Source: an uncultured Pelosinus sp.
GTDB lineage: Bacteria > Bacillota > Negativicutes > UMGS1260
DNA: 64,000 bases
NCBI GenBank assembly: GCA_900550105.1
Contig: URQW01000004.1
Span: forward strand, 31,291 to 95,290
Direction: 5' to 3'
The position numbers and the translations under genes are program-made. The notes under the pieces were generated by a model that was not told the origin of the DNA, did no database searches, and worked only from the letters and a program-made list of their open reading frames with translations. Below, in pieces: positions 7,858-15,556 of this stretch. Position 1 is the first letter of the stretch, and each line of letters begins with the position of its first letter.

Positions 7858-8697
7858 TTACCCTACCAGTTTTTCAGCTGTATTTTGTCGCAATTGAAAC
7901 TCAGCCAAGGGATAACCAAAAACTTCCCCAAAAGCTGCTTCCACGCCTGCTTGGACTGACAAACGGTAAAAAGTCAAAACCTTGGCAAAGCCGTAATCAT
8001 CCCAAAGCTGCAACACCATAAGAGCTGCCGTCCGATAAGTCACCTGCGTACCATAGGTCTGTAGCGCTTGCGCCCAGCCATCGCGGCTAGCTATCATCGC
8101 CAGCGACGGTGAACCGGACTTAGCCCCCGCTAGCATCGCCTGCCAGCGAGCCTTATATTGATCCACACTGCGCCGCCCCGTTTTTTCCGTAACATGGACG
8201 GCCACCGCATCAGCCATGCCTTCGACCAGCCAGACCGCATCTTTCGGAAAGCCGATTTGATTTTGATATTGATGAACCATTTCATGCGACACAAGAAAAA
8301 TCCGGTCACTATCACTATTAGCCGCGGCGGCATTTCGCAAAATTAAATGGCCGCCCGATACCGCGTCTGTCGTTCTCGCCCAACGCGCCGCAGCCAACTC
8401 GTCCAAGTGAAAAATACGTTGCAACTCCTGCTGATAGCGAGTACGATCCGTCAGTAGTCGTACAGTTACCGGTTGTGCCAAAGAAAACCCAAACGATTCC
8501 TTACAAAAAGTTGTCGTCTCTGTTAGGGCCAAATCCGTATCAGTCACCATAAGAGGATCTACCCCCGCTTCAGCGACAACTTGATACTCTACTGGAGTAT
8601 CGGCAGCCAAAGCCATGCTAGTCATCGTAACAAAAGCTATCACCACGGCGATCCAAAACTTGCTTACCAAACGGCCTTGTCTAAGCCACTGTTTCAT
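7858..8697 (-). CDS. Exported gluzincin-type zinc metalloprotease (peptidase MA-like)
   Basis: The N-terminus has basic residues and a hydrophobic stretch (about residues 13-31) ending in ALAA, a signal peptide for translocation across the inner membrane. The catalytic signature HEMVH (138-142) is followed by VEGMAD, where Glu159 would be the third zinc ligand, the gluzincin arrangement. At 279 residues it is little more than a catalytic domain. Its ATG overlaps the manB stop codon (ATGA), so it is translationally coupled to sugar-nucleotide genes and ends the operon. It sits between the glycosylation genes and two RTX genes. Processing of exported surface proteins is a possible role but is inference; the substrate is unknown. 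Confidence 0.8.
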   Translation of the reverse strand: MKQWLRQGRLVSKFWIAVVIAFVTMTSMALAADTPVEYQVVAEAGVDPLMVTDTDLALTETTTFCKESFGFSLAQPVTVRLLTDRTRYQQELQRIFHLDELAAARWARTTDAVSGGHLILRNAAAANSDSDRIFLVSHEMVHQYQNQIGFPKDAVWLVEGMADAVAVHVTEKTGRRSVDQYKARWQAMLAGAKSGSPSLAMIASRDGWAQALQTYGTQVTYRTAALMVLQLWDDYGFAKVLTFYRLSVQAGVEAAFGEVFGYPLAEFQLRQNTAEKLVG

Positions 8698-10073
8698 TGC
8701 GCCTCCTCCTGATCAATCAGCTGTAAAAGCTCTGCTGTCTTTTTCATCATCAGCGCTTCATCGCCGCGGCTTTCTACATTAAGGCGAAGTAACGGCTCTG
8801 TGTTAGACATACGGACATTAAACCGCCAAGTATCATACTCCACACTAAGGCCATCGGTGCGATCTACTGTAAGCGCTGTCGGAAGATAAATTGCTTCAAT
8901 CTGGCGTAATACCGCTTTGGCATCTGTCACTTCCCGATTGATCTCGCCGCTTACAGGATAACGAGCAATCCTCTCCTTCACTAGCGCCGACAGCGACTGC
9001 CCGCAAAGTGACAGACTCTCAACAATTAATAACCACGGAATCATGCCGCTGTCGCAGTAGAAAAAATCTCTAAAATAATGATGCGCTGACATTTCACCGC
9101 CATAAACAGCATCTTCCGCCCGCATTCGTTCTTTAATAAAAGCATGCCCCGTCTTACTCTGCACAGGAACTCCGTCAGCCTGTTCAACCAGTTCCCGCGT
9201 ATTCCATGTCAGTCGGGGATCATGAATAATCTTGGCTTTAGGATAACGGCGCAAAAAAGCCTCGCCTAAAAAGCCGACTAAGTAATAGCCTTCAATAAAA
9301 TGACCGGTTTCGTCAAAAAGGAAGCAACGGTCAAAATCACCGTCCCAGGCAATCCCCAGGTCGGCCTTGTAAGCGCGAACGGCGTCCGCTGTAACACTTT
9401 GATTTTCTTTTAACAGCGGATTCGGAATGCCATGAGGAAACGTTCCGTTCGGCTCATGCTGTATTTTAATGAATTCAATCGGAAGCTCATCTTGCAGCGC
9501 ATCAAGCACCGGACCGGCGCAACCATTGCCGCTATTCACGACAACTTTTAAAGGGCGTAGCGCCGTTTTATCAATATAGCTAAGCAAATGAGCCACATAG
9601 TCACGCATAATACTCGTCTCAATGACCAAACCTTGCTGCTCTACCGGTAAAGGCTCCGCTAAAAACTGGCCTTGTACGACTCGATCTTCCAATTCGCGAA
9701 GGCCCGTATCGCCGCTAATGGGCTTCGAGTCTTTCCGTACCAGCTTTAGTCCATTATAATCGATGGGGTTATGACTCGCCGTAACCATAATGCCGCCGTC
9801 TAGGTGTAAGTGCGAAGTGGCAAAATAAATCTGTTCCGTACCGCACAGACCAATATCAACAACATCACAGCCAGACTCGACGAGACCACGGATCAAAGCT
9901 TTGGCCAAAGGCTCACTAGAAAGACGGACATCACGGCCTACTGCCACCTTCTTAGCGTCTAGAAGCTCAGCAAAAACACGGCCAATCCGATATGTCATAA
10001 CTTCATTTAATTCATCAGGTACGCGGCCTCGAATATCATAAGCCTTAAAGGCCTTACGTGAAACTTCCATCAT
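8694..10073 (-). CDS. manB: Phosphomannomutase/phosphoglucomutase
   Basis: Converts mannose-6-phosphate to mannose-1-phosphate (and often the glucose equivalents) in the cytoplasm, feeding GDP-mannose synthesis. It shows the alpha-D-phosphohexomutase motifs in order: KAYDIRG at the N-terminus, the phosphoserine loop TASHNP, the metal-binding loop DGDFDR, the sugar-binding GEMSAHHYF, and the C-terminal phosphate-binding RMSNTEP. The frame is open up to 10127, but GGGGGAC sits just before the ATG pair at 10073/10070, after the manC stop, so I start it there (about 459 aa, normal for AlgC/ManB). It is paired with manC directly upstream. Which hexose it prefers cannot be read from the sequence. 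Confidence 0.93.
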   Translation of the reverse strand: MMEVSRKAFKAYDIRGRVPDELNEVMTYRIGRVFAELLDAKKVAVGRDVRLSSEPLAKALIRGLVESGCDVVDIGLCGTEQIYFATSHLHLDGGIMVTASHNPIDYNGLKLVRKDSKPISGDTGLRELEDRVVQGQFLAEPLPVEQQGLVIETSIMRDYVAHLLSYIDKTALRPLKVVVNSGNGCAGPVLDALQDELPIEFIKIQHEPNGTFPHGIPNPLLKENQSVTADAVRAYKADLGIAWDGDFDRCFLFDETGHFIEGYYLVGFLGEAFLRRYPKAKIIHDPRLTWNTRELVEQADGVPVQSKTGHAFIKERMRAEDAVYGGEMSAHHYFRDFFYCDSGMIPWLLIVESLSLCGQSLSALVKERIARYPVSGEINREVTDAKAVLRQIEAIYLPTALTVDRTDGLSVEYDTWRFNVRMSNTEPLLRLNVESRGDEALMMKKTAELLQLIDQEEAQ

Positions 10074-10080
10074 GTCCCCC

Positions 10081-11472
10081 TTATACCCGGCCATAGCTGT
10101 CTTCAAAACGAACAATATCATCTTCACCTAAGTAATCGCCATTTTGCACTTCAATGATCTCCAAGGGAATCTTGCCAGGATTTTCGAGCCGATGCTTCGT
10201 AGAAGACGGAATAAAGACGCTTTCATTCTTATGCACCATCTGCTCCGCTTCGCCCACCGTGACCTTGGCGGTACCGCCAATGACAATCCAGTGCTCACTG
10301 CGATGGTAATGGAGTTGCAGACTGAGTTTCTGCCCTGGGGTTACAACAATTTTCTTCATCTTATAGCCAGGACCTTCGCCCATAACCGTGTAGCTTCCCC
10401 AGGGGCGGTACATGGTCGTATGCTCCGTTGCTTCCTTACGTTTCCGCTTTTTTAGTTCATGGACAAGATCCTTTACCTGCTGGGATTCCCCTTTACGAGC
10501 AACTAAAATCACATCATCCGTCTCCACCACCAGTAAATCCTCAAGGCCAATTCCGGCAATGAGCCTGCTACGAGACATCAAGAGGGAATTAGAGCAATTC
10601 ATGGGCAGGCAATCGCCCTTTATGGCATTTCCAGCTTCGTCTTTGTCCATCACTTCATAGATCGCATCCCAGGAACCAATATCATTCCAATAGGCTGCAA
10701 AAGGAATAATAACAGCATTCTGTGATTTTTCCGCTACAGCATAGTCAATTGAGATATCTGGCATTTCGCTAAAGCGTTCCTGGAGTTCTAGAAAGGGCAG
10801 CTGAAGCAAAGCAGCAATCGGTGTAAAGTGAAGCTGCAACTCCTGCATAATCAATTGGATCGAAAAAGCAAACATTCCGGAGTTCCAATAATAGCCGCCT
10901 GCCGTCAAATAGGCTTCGGCAGTAGCTAAATCAGGTTTTTCCTTAAAAGATTCCACAGTGTAACCATTAAAAGCACCGCTACAAGTCTTGCCTGCATGAA
11001 TATAGCCATATCCAGTTTCCGGTTTGTCTGGTGAAATGCCAAACGTTACAAAGTTCCCTATCTCCGCCGCAATTTTTGCTTGCGCCACAGCCGCTTCAAA
11101 AGCCTTGTCAGAACGAATCACGTGATCCGATGGTGAAACAAAGATGGTTTCTGCTGCATCAGAGCCGAGGATATCAAGGCAATAGCGAACAGCAAAGGCA
11201 ATTGCTGGCGCTGTGTTTCTCCCCACAGGTTCGAGCAAAATATGAGCATCTGATGCACCGACCGATTTCAATTCAGCTTGTACATGATGAAAATAAGCAG
11301 AACTTGTAACAACCAAAATATCTTGCGGCTCAACAACCTGTAAAAAACGTTCCACAGTCTGTGCTAACAGCGATTTTTCGCTGTCAATCTGTAGAAACTG
11401 CTTCGGGTAAGAAGTTCGTGACAAAGGAAATAGTCTTGTTCCACCGCCGCCTGCTAAAATGACTACCTTCAT
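10081..11472 (-). CDS. manC: Mannose-1-phosphate guanylyltransferase / mannose-6-phosphate isomerase (bifunctional)
   Basis: Makes GDP-mannose from mannose-1-phosphate and GTP; the C-terminal cupin isomerises fructose-6-phosphate and mannose-6-phosphate. It begins with the nucleotidyltransferase signature AGGGGTRLFPLSR and continues with YPKQFL, SPSDHVI and FKEKPD. The C-terminal about 110 residues are a type II PMI cupin: RPWGSYTVMGEGPGYKMK, then LQLHYHRSEHWIVI with the metal-binding His residues. At 463 residues it is the expected length for the AlgA/ManC fusion. Its ATGA start overlaps the stop of the upstream GT9-like gene. There is no gmd or fcl gene in the window, so GDP-mannose itself may be the donor used by the neighbouring transferases. 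Confidence 0.95.
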   Translation of the reverse strand: MKVVILAGGGGTRLFPLSRTSYPKQFLQIDSEKSLLAQTVERFLQVVEPQDILVVTSSAYFHHVQAELKSVGASDAHILLEPVGRNTAPAIAFAVRYCLDILGSDAAETIFVSPSDHVIRSDKAFEAAVAQAKIAAEIGNFVTFGISPDKPETGYGYIHAGKTCSGAFNGYTVESFKEKPDLATAEAYLTAGGYYWNSGMFAFSIQLIMQELQLHFTPIAALLQLPFLELQERFSEMPDISIDYAVAEKSQNAVIIPFAAYWNDIGSWDAIYEVMDKDEAGNAIKGDCLPMNCSNSLLMSRSRLIAGIGLEDLLVVETDDVILVARKGESQQVKDLVHELKKRKRKEATEHTTMYRPWGSYTVMGEGPGYKMKKIVVTPGQKLSLQLHYHRSEHWIVIGGTAKVTVGEAEQMVHKNESVFIPSSTKHRLENPGKIPLEIIEVQNGDYLGEDDIVRFEDSYGRV

Positions 11473-12503
11473 TCTCTCGCCACCCTTTCAAAATTTCGAT
11501 TTATAATCCGATCCAAATCATCGGCCATCTTCGCAAAAACAGGTCCCCACTTTCCTTCGGTACGCTGACGATACAGTTTTATGGTAGGATACCAAGGAGA
11601 ATCTTCGCGATCGCGCAGCCAGCGCCATTCATTGAGTTTTGGCAAAACAAGCCAGGTAGGCTTTCCCATCGCACCAGAGAGATGGGGTACCGATGTATCA
11701 ATAGAAATGATAAGATCGAGATTTGCAATCGCCCCTGCCGTATCGGCAAAGTCCTGAATTTGACCTGACAAATCAGTAACAGTAAAATCCGCCGGCAGTT
11801 TCTTTAAGTCACTCGCCTCTTCCCCTACCTGCAGACTATAAAAAGCTGTATTTTTCACGCGAAAGAGCGGATAAAAATCGCTCAACTCACAAGAACGGTT
11901 TAAAATCGTATTTTTCTTTCCTGACCAGACAAAGCCAATCTTACAAACCCGCTCCGGCCTTATATAAGGTTTCCATTGATCAACCCACTCTGGCTCTAAC
12001 TCAATATAAGGAACTCGATTCGGAATCGTATGTAAAGTAGTACCAAAAATCATGGGCAGGCTGAGCAGAGGAATAAATAAATCAAAATCTCGTAAACGAA
12101 TTTCATCAGCTACACAATCGACAACAGCATGTAACGATTTCTTAGCTATTCTGCGCAATGAATGAGGCGGCAAAAAAGTCACATGTCCGCCGCGACTTTT
12201 CACGAACCCCAAATAACGCATAAACTGCAGTGTATCGCCAAGTCCCTGCTCTCGATAGACTAATAGCTTCTTACCAGAAAAGGTCTCTCCCTGCCAGCGT
12301 GGATATGACAAAGGTACATATACATGTCTTGACGTCTGATGCAGAATACGCCCTTCATACTTTTTAAAGCCTTCATATAAATTTCCTGATTTTAAATCCG
12401 TAATTGCGCTTGAAAGCAGCTGATTCATTGACTGGAAAAGCTCTTCCTGAGATATTTCAATGCCAGTATTGTCTTCTTTTGTCTGCTCCATTTGTCCTCT
12501 CAT
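11469..12503 (-). CDS. GT9-like (heptosyltransferase-fold) glycosyltransferase, short paralogue of the TPR-GT
   Basis: It is the paralogue of the C-terminal half of the TPR glycosyltransferase two genes upstream. Shared blocks are WQGE-FSGKKLL, GLGDT-QF-RYL, RGGHVTF, LPMIFGT, and the C-terminal DLIISIDTS-HLSGAMGKPTW followed by WRWL-R-DSPWYPT. These resemble the GT-B fold of family 9 enzymes, with the donor-binding region near the SIDTS motif. The N-terminal about 60 residues look like a TPR remnant. Start choice is ambiguous: the ATG at 12503 or at 12491, which has AGAGGAC just before it. The acceptor is not known. The setting beside rmlC, manC and manB and the RTX export genes makes protein or polysaccharide mannosylation or rhamnosylation possible, but this is inference. 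Confidence 0.75.
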   Translation of the reverse strand: MRGQMEQTKEDNTGIEISQEELFQSMNQLLSSAITDLKSGNLYEGFKKYEGRILHQTSRHVYVPLSYPRWQGETFSGKKLLVYREQGLGDTLQFMRYLGFVKSRGGHVTFLPPHSLRRIAKKSLHAVVDCVADEIRLRDFDLFIPLLSLPMIFGTTLHTIPNRVPYIELEPEWVDQWKPYIRPERVCKIGFVWSGKKNTILNRSCELSDFYPLFRVKNTAFYSLQVGEEASDLKKLPADFTVTDLSGQIQDFADTAGAIANLDLIISIDTSVPHLSGAMGKPTWLVLPKLNEWRWLRDREDSPWYPTIKLYRQRTEGKWGPVFAKMADDLDRIINRNFERVARE

Positions 12504-12507
12504 CCTG

Positions 12508-13422
12508 CTATTGTCGCCAATAGCCTTTGCACATGCTAAACTTTTTCTTTAAGTATAAAGGAATTTTACTTTCTTTAAAACCAAGACGATACCCTAAAAA
12601 CTTAGCCAGCGTGCGTAGCATCGCCCCAGGAATTTGCAGTATAGCTCCTTTGCACCACAAATAAGCAAGTTCAGATTTGACAAAGCGCGCCCCTTCTCCT
12701 TCCGCTTGGCCAAAGGTTTCGCGAATCCAAAGCTCGCGCGCTTGAAAAACGCCAATATCAAAATAACGCTGAAACTCCTGCAACATTGTATAATCATGAG
12801 AATGATAAACTTTCGCTTCTGCCTGATAAGCAATCTTTTTGCCAGCAAGAAGCAATTTTGCCGCCACATACATATCTTCACTTAAAATCGTCGTCGCCGG
12901 AAAACCGCCTACAGCGATTAAATCACTACGCCGATAGGCCGCAAAGGAATTAGATAAGAAAGCCGTCTTTAAACCATAGCGCGGCGCATCATCTAATGAC
13001 TTTACGACTGATTCCGGTCCATAATTAAAGATTCTCGCATGGGCTCCCAAAAGTCCGGCGTTCTGATGGGGCAACTGTCTGCCATAGACAGCGCTGACAG
13101 AAGAATCCTGAAAGGGTCGCAACAGTTTGGCAAAAGCTTCGCTGTCTGCCAGTAAAACATCCTGCGTCAAATAGATAAGAAACGATACGGCAAGCTGAGT
13201 TGCCGCACTTTGCCGCGTGCCGCCGTGATTAAAAGATGCCGCCGGAATGATCTCTAGATGAAAGCCAAATTCTTTGGCCCAAGCGGCCGTTTGATCTTTT
13301 GATGTAGAATCAATAACAAGAACCTGTTGCGGCTGCAAGGACTGCGCTTGCAAAGAAGCAAAAAGCCTTTGCACCTGTGCGCCGCCATTACGAGTTGGAA
13401 TAACTACGGCAAAATCGTCCAT
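12508..13422 (-). CDS. Family 2 glycosyltransferase, rhamnosyltransferase-like
   Basis: Cytoplasmic GT-A glycosyltransferase. The N-terminus reads FAVVIPTRNGG, followed by VLVIDSTSKDQT (nucleotide-binding strand and loop), a FNHGGTR segment typical of rhamnosyltransferases, then ILSEDMY with the catalytic-type Asp and an AYRRSDLIAVGGF acceptor-side motif. The length of 304 is normal for a single-domain GT2. It lies between the two GT9-like genes with gaps of only four bases on each side, in the same operon as rmlC, so dTDP-rhamnose is a plausible donor. Donor and acceptor cannot be read directly. Confidence 0.85.
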   Translation of the reverse strand: MDDFAVVIPTRNGGAQVQRLFASLQAQSLQPQQVLVIDSTSKDQTAAWAKEFGFHLEIIPAASFNHGGTRQSAATQLAVSFLIYLTQDVLLADSEAFAKLLRPFQDSSVSAVYGRQLPHQNAGLLGAHARIFNYGPESVVKSLDDAPRYGLKTAFLSNSFAAYRRSDLIAVGGFPATTILSEDMYVAAKLLLAGKKIAYQAEAKVYHSHDYTMLQEFQRYFDIGVFQARELWIRETFGQAEGEGARFVKSELAYLWCKGAILQIPGAMLRTLAKFLGYRLGFKESKIPLYLKKKFSMCKGYWRQ

Positions 13423-13426
13423 TGTT

Positions 13427-14911
13427 CTACCGATCTCGCTCTATCATAAAATTTTTTTCAATTCCCTGAGCCACACGCCGCCAAAGATCCAGCCATGATT
13501 CCGTCGGTTCCTTGCGAACAAGGCGCATCGTCGGGTACCAAGGGGAATCAGTACGCTTCGCTAGCCAACGCCAGTCAGCTTCTTCCGATAGCAAAGTCAA
13601 TACAGGACGGCCTAAAGCGCCTGCCAAATGAGCTGTCGATGTATCTGTCGAAATAATCAGGTCCAAGTTAAGCATTACTGCCGCCGTATCGGCGAAATCA
13701 GAAAGCTCCTCATCTAAATTGATCATAGACAAAGCTGCAGGCTTTTCGGGCCACTCTGAAGCGCCAGTCCCTTTCTGTAAGCTTACAAAGTTGACTTTAG
13801 CTAGTTCTGATAACGGCGCTAAATCACCAATATGGCAAGTATTGTGAGAGTTGCCACTCCAAATCACACCAATTTTAGGACCAGAAAGTGCCGCAAGCTT
13901 CTCTTGCCATGCGGTTACAAGCGGTCGAGGCGTTTTGATATAAGGCGTCGACGCAGGAATCGTAGCAAGACTTGTCCCAAAAATCATGGGGAGCGACAAG
14001 AGCGCTACCGATAAATCATAATCCTTCCACTCACAAGAATTGACTACGGCATCAACGCCAGGCAAAGCTTCAAAGAGACGCAATAAAGGCTTTTGACAGG
14101 CAAGGGTTACATGACCGCCTCGTAGCTTTACCAGCGGTAAATAGCGGACAAACTGCACCGTATCGCCAAGACCTTCCTCGCAATATATTAAAAGTTTCTT
14201 ACCAGAAAAAATCTCGCCCTGCCACTGGGGCAGATTCTGATCAAACTGGTCATAAAAATCTTTGCCTTTCGGCAACTTCTTGCGCCATTCTAGCTCCTTA
14301 AAGCCTTCTGGCAAATGGCCGAAATAAAGTAGCGCTTCCAGCAGATAGCCATGATATTCAGCATTTTCCGGATCTTTGTCTATGGCCTGGCGAAAATAAG
14401 CTAGAGCTTCTGTTTCCTTCAGAGAATAACGGGAAATATTGCCCATTTCAGCATAAGCTTCCGCCAGATCAGGCTGCCATAAAGCGACTTTTTCATAATA
14501 AGAAAAAGCCAAATCAAATTCATGGTCCTGCTTATGAAGCCTTCCTAACAGCAGCGCTGCTTGCCAATTCTTCTCTTCTAGTTCCAACAGGTCTTTGAGC
14601 AGTATCTTGGCTTTCGCAAAGTTTCCTGTCTCAATATAAAGCCGACTTAGTTTATCGCCAAGACGCGGGTCTCGCGGCGCTAATAAAAAAGCCTCTTCAT
14701 AGGCGGCAATCGCTTTATCTTTTTGATTCGTTTCGTAAATTAATCCTAGATTTGCCTGGGCTTCAAACTTTTGCGGATTGTCGCGTAAGGTTCGTTCATA
14801 AGCGCGAACCGCCTCCTCGAGTTTTCCTGCCTGATGCAATGCTAATGCTTTGGCAAATTGTTTTTCCGCTTCTTTTCGTTTTCGTTCTTGTCGCGTACTT
14901 TGCTGCGCCAT
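13427..14911 (-). CDS. TPR protein fused to a GT9-like glycosyltransferase domain
   Basis: Residues about 10-210 form several tetratricopeptide repeats (AYERTLRDNPQKFEAQANLG, AYEEAFLLAPRDPRLGDKL, FRQAIDKDPENAEYHGY). Residues about 225-494 form the same GT9-like domain found in the 344-residue paralogue (GLGDTVQFVRYL, LPMIFGTSL, DLIISTDTSTAHLAGALGRP, SPWYPTMRL). TPR-linked transferases often act on proteins, with the TPRs engaging the substrate; that is family knowledge applied by analogy. No signal peptide is visible, so it should be cytoplasmic. The start has TGAGGA eight bases upstream. It is 9 bases downstream of rmlC. A role in glycosylating the RTX proteins before export is a hypothesis. 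Confidence 0.8.
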   Translation of the reverse strand: MAQQSTRQERKRKEAEKQFAKALALHQAGKLEEAVRAYERTLRDNPQKFEAQANLGLIYETNQKDKAIAAYEEAFLLAPRDPRLGDKLSRLYIETGNFAKAKILLKDLLELEEKNWQAALLLGRLHKQDHEFDLAFSYYEKVALWQPDLAEAYAEMGNISRYSLKETEALAYFRQAIDKDPENAEYHGYLLEALLYFGHLPEGFKELEWRKKLPKGKDFYDQFDQNLPQWQGEIFSGKKLLIYCEEGLGDTVQFVRYLPLVKLRGGHVTLACQKPLLRLFEALPGVDAVVNSCEWKDYDLSVALLSLPMIFGTSLATIPASTPYIKTPRPLVTAWQEKLAALSGPKIGVIWSGNSHNTCHIGDLAPLSELAKVNFVSLQKGTGASEWPEKPAALSMINLDEELSDFADTAAVMLNLDLIISTDTSTAHLAGALGRPVLTLLSEEADWRWLAKRTDSPWYPTMRLVRKEPTESWLDLWRRVAQGIEKNFMIERDR

Positions 14912-14920
14912 GATGATTCC

Positions 14921-15478
14921 TCACTTTCCAAACAGGGGTAATTTAGCTTGATCCATTTCGTCAAGGCAAGGATAAACCGTATCTTTTTCCGATAAAGAAA
15001 CATCCTGTAATGGCCATTGAATGCCAATTTTCGGATCATTCCAAGCGATACCGCCCTCATCTGCCGGACTATAAAGCTCTGTACATTTATAAGTAAAATA
15101 AGCCGTATCACTGACGACGCAAAAGCCATGAGCAAAGCCTGCCGGAATCCAAAACTGACGATGATTTTCGCCTGATAAAATGACTCCGGTCCACTGACCG
15201 AAAGTGGGCGAACCGCGCCGAATATCTACAGCCACATCAAAGACCTCACCGGCAATCACTGAGACAAGCTTTCCCTGACCATGGGGATTTTGAAAATGCA
15301 ACCCCCGTAAAACGCCTTTCGTCGAAAACGATAAATTATCTTGCACGAAAGGGGCTCTAATCCCCATCGCTTCATACCGTTCTTTTTGCCAGGTTTCCTG
15401 GAAAAAACCGCGATGATCGCCAAAAACCTTTGGCTCTATAATGAATACGCCTGATAAATTTGTTTCCAAAACATTCAT
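14921..15478 (-). CDS. rmlC: dTDP-4-dehydrorhamnose 3,5-epimerase
   Basis: Third enzyme of dTDP-L-rhamnose synthesis: epimerises C3 and C5 of dTDP-4-keto-6-deoxyglucose. Family motifs: DHRGFFQETW, FVQDNLSFS, the RGLHFQNPHGQGKLV cupin strand with the catalytic His, FDVAVDIRRGSPTFGQW, and WIPAGFAHGF. I start it at the ATG at 15478 (MNVLETNLSG), where AGAGGAAG is eight bases upstream; a GTG at 15487 lies too close to it. The length of 185 is normal. Its rmlA/B/D partners are about 24 kb away in the O-antigen region. It lies about 35 bases after a strong terminator, so its expression needs read-through or a promoter I cannot see. Confidence 0.95.
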   Translation of the reverse strand: MNVLETNLSGVFIIEPKVFGDHRGFFQETWQKERYEAMGIRAPFVQDNLSFSTKGVLRGLHFQNPHGQGKLVSVIAGEVFDVAVDIRRGSPTFGQWTGVILSGENHRQFWIPAGFAHGFCVVSDTAYFTYKCTELYSPADEGGIAWNDPKIGIQWPLQDVSLSEKDTVYPCLDEMDQAKLPLFGK

Positions 15479-15510
15479 AATGGTCACTTCCTCTTCTTAC
15501 TTACTATATA

Positions 15511-15556
15511 AAAATAGAGAAGGCAGGATAGCCAAACGATTCTCCTGCCTTCTCAC
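15511..15556 (-). terminator. Rho-independent terminator between the type I secretion operon and rmlC
   Basis: A perfect 12-bp inverted repeat (15517-15528 with 15543-15554, 14-base loop) is followed on the minus strand by TATTTTTATA. It starts only a few bases past the stop of the last ABC transporter gene and ends about 35 bases before the rmlC start. Partial read-through would couple secretion and glycosylation genes. Confidence 0.85.
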
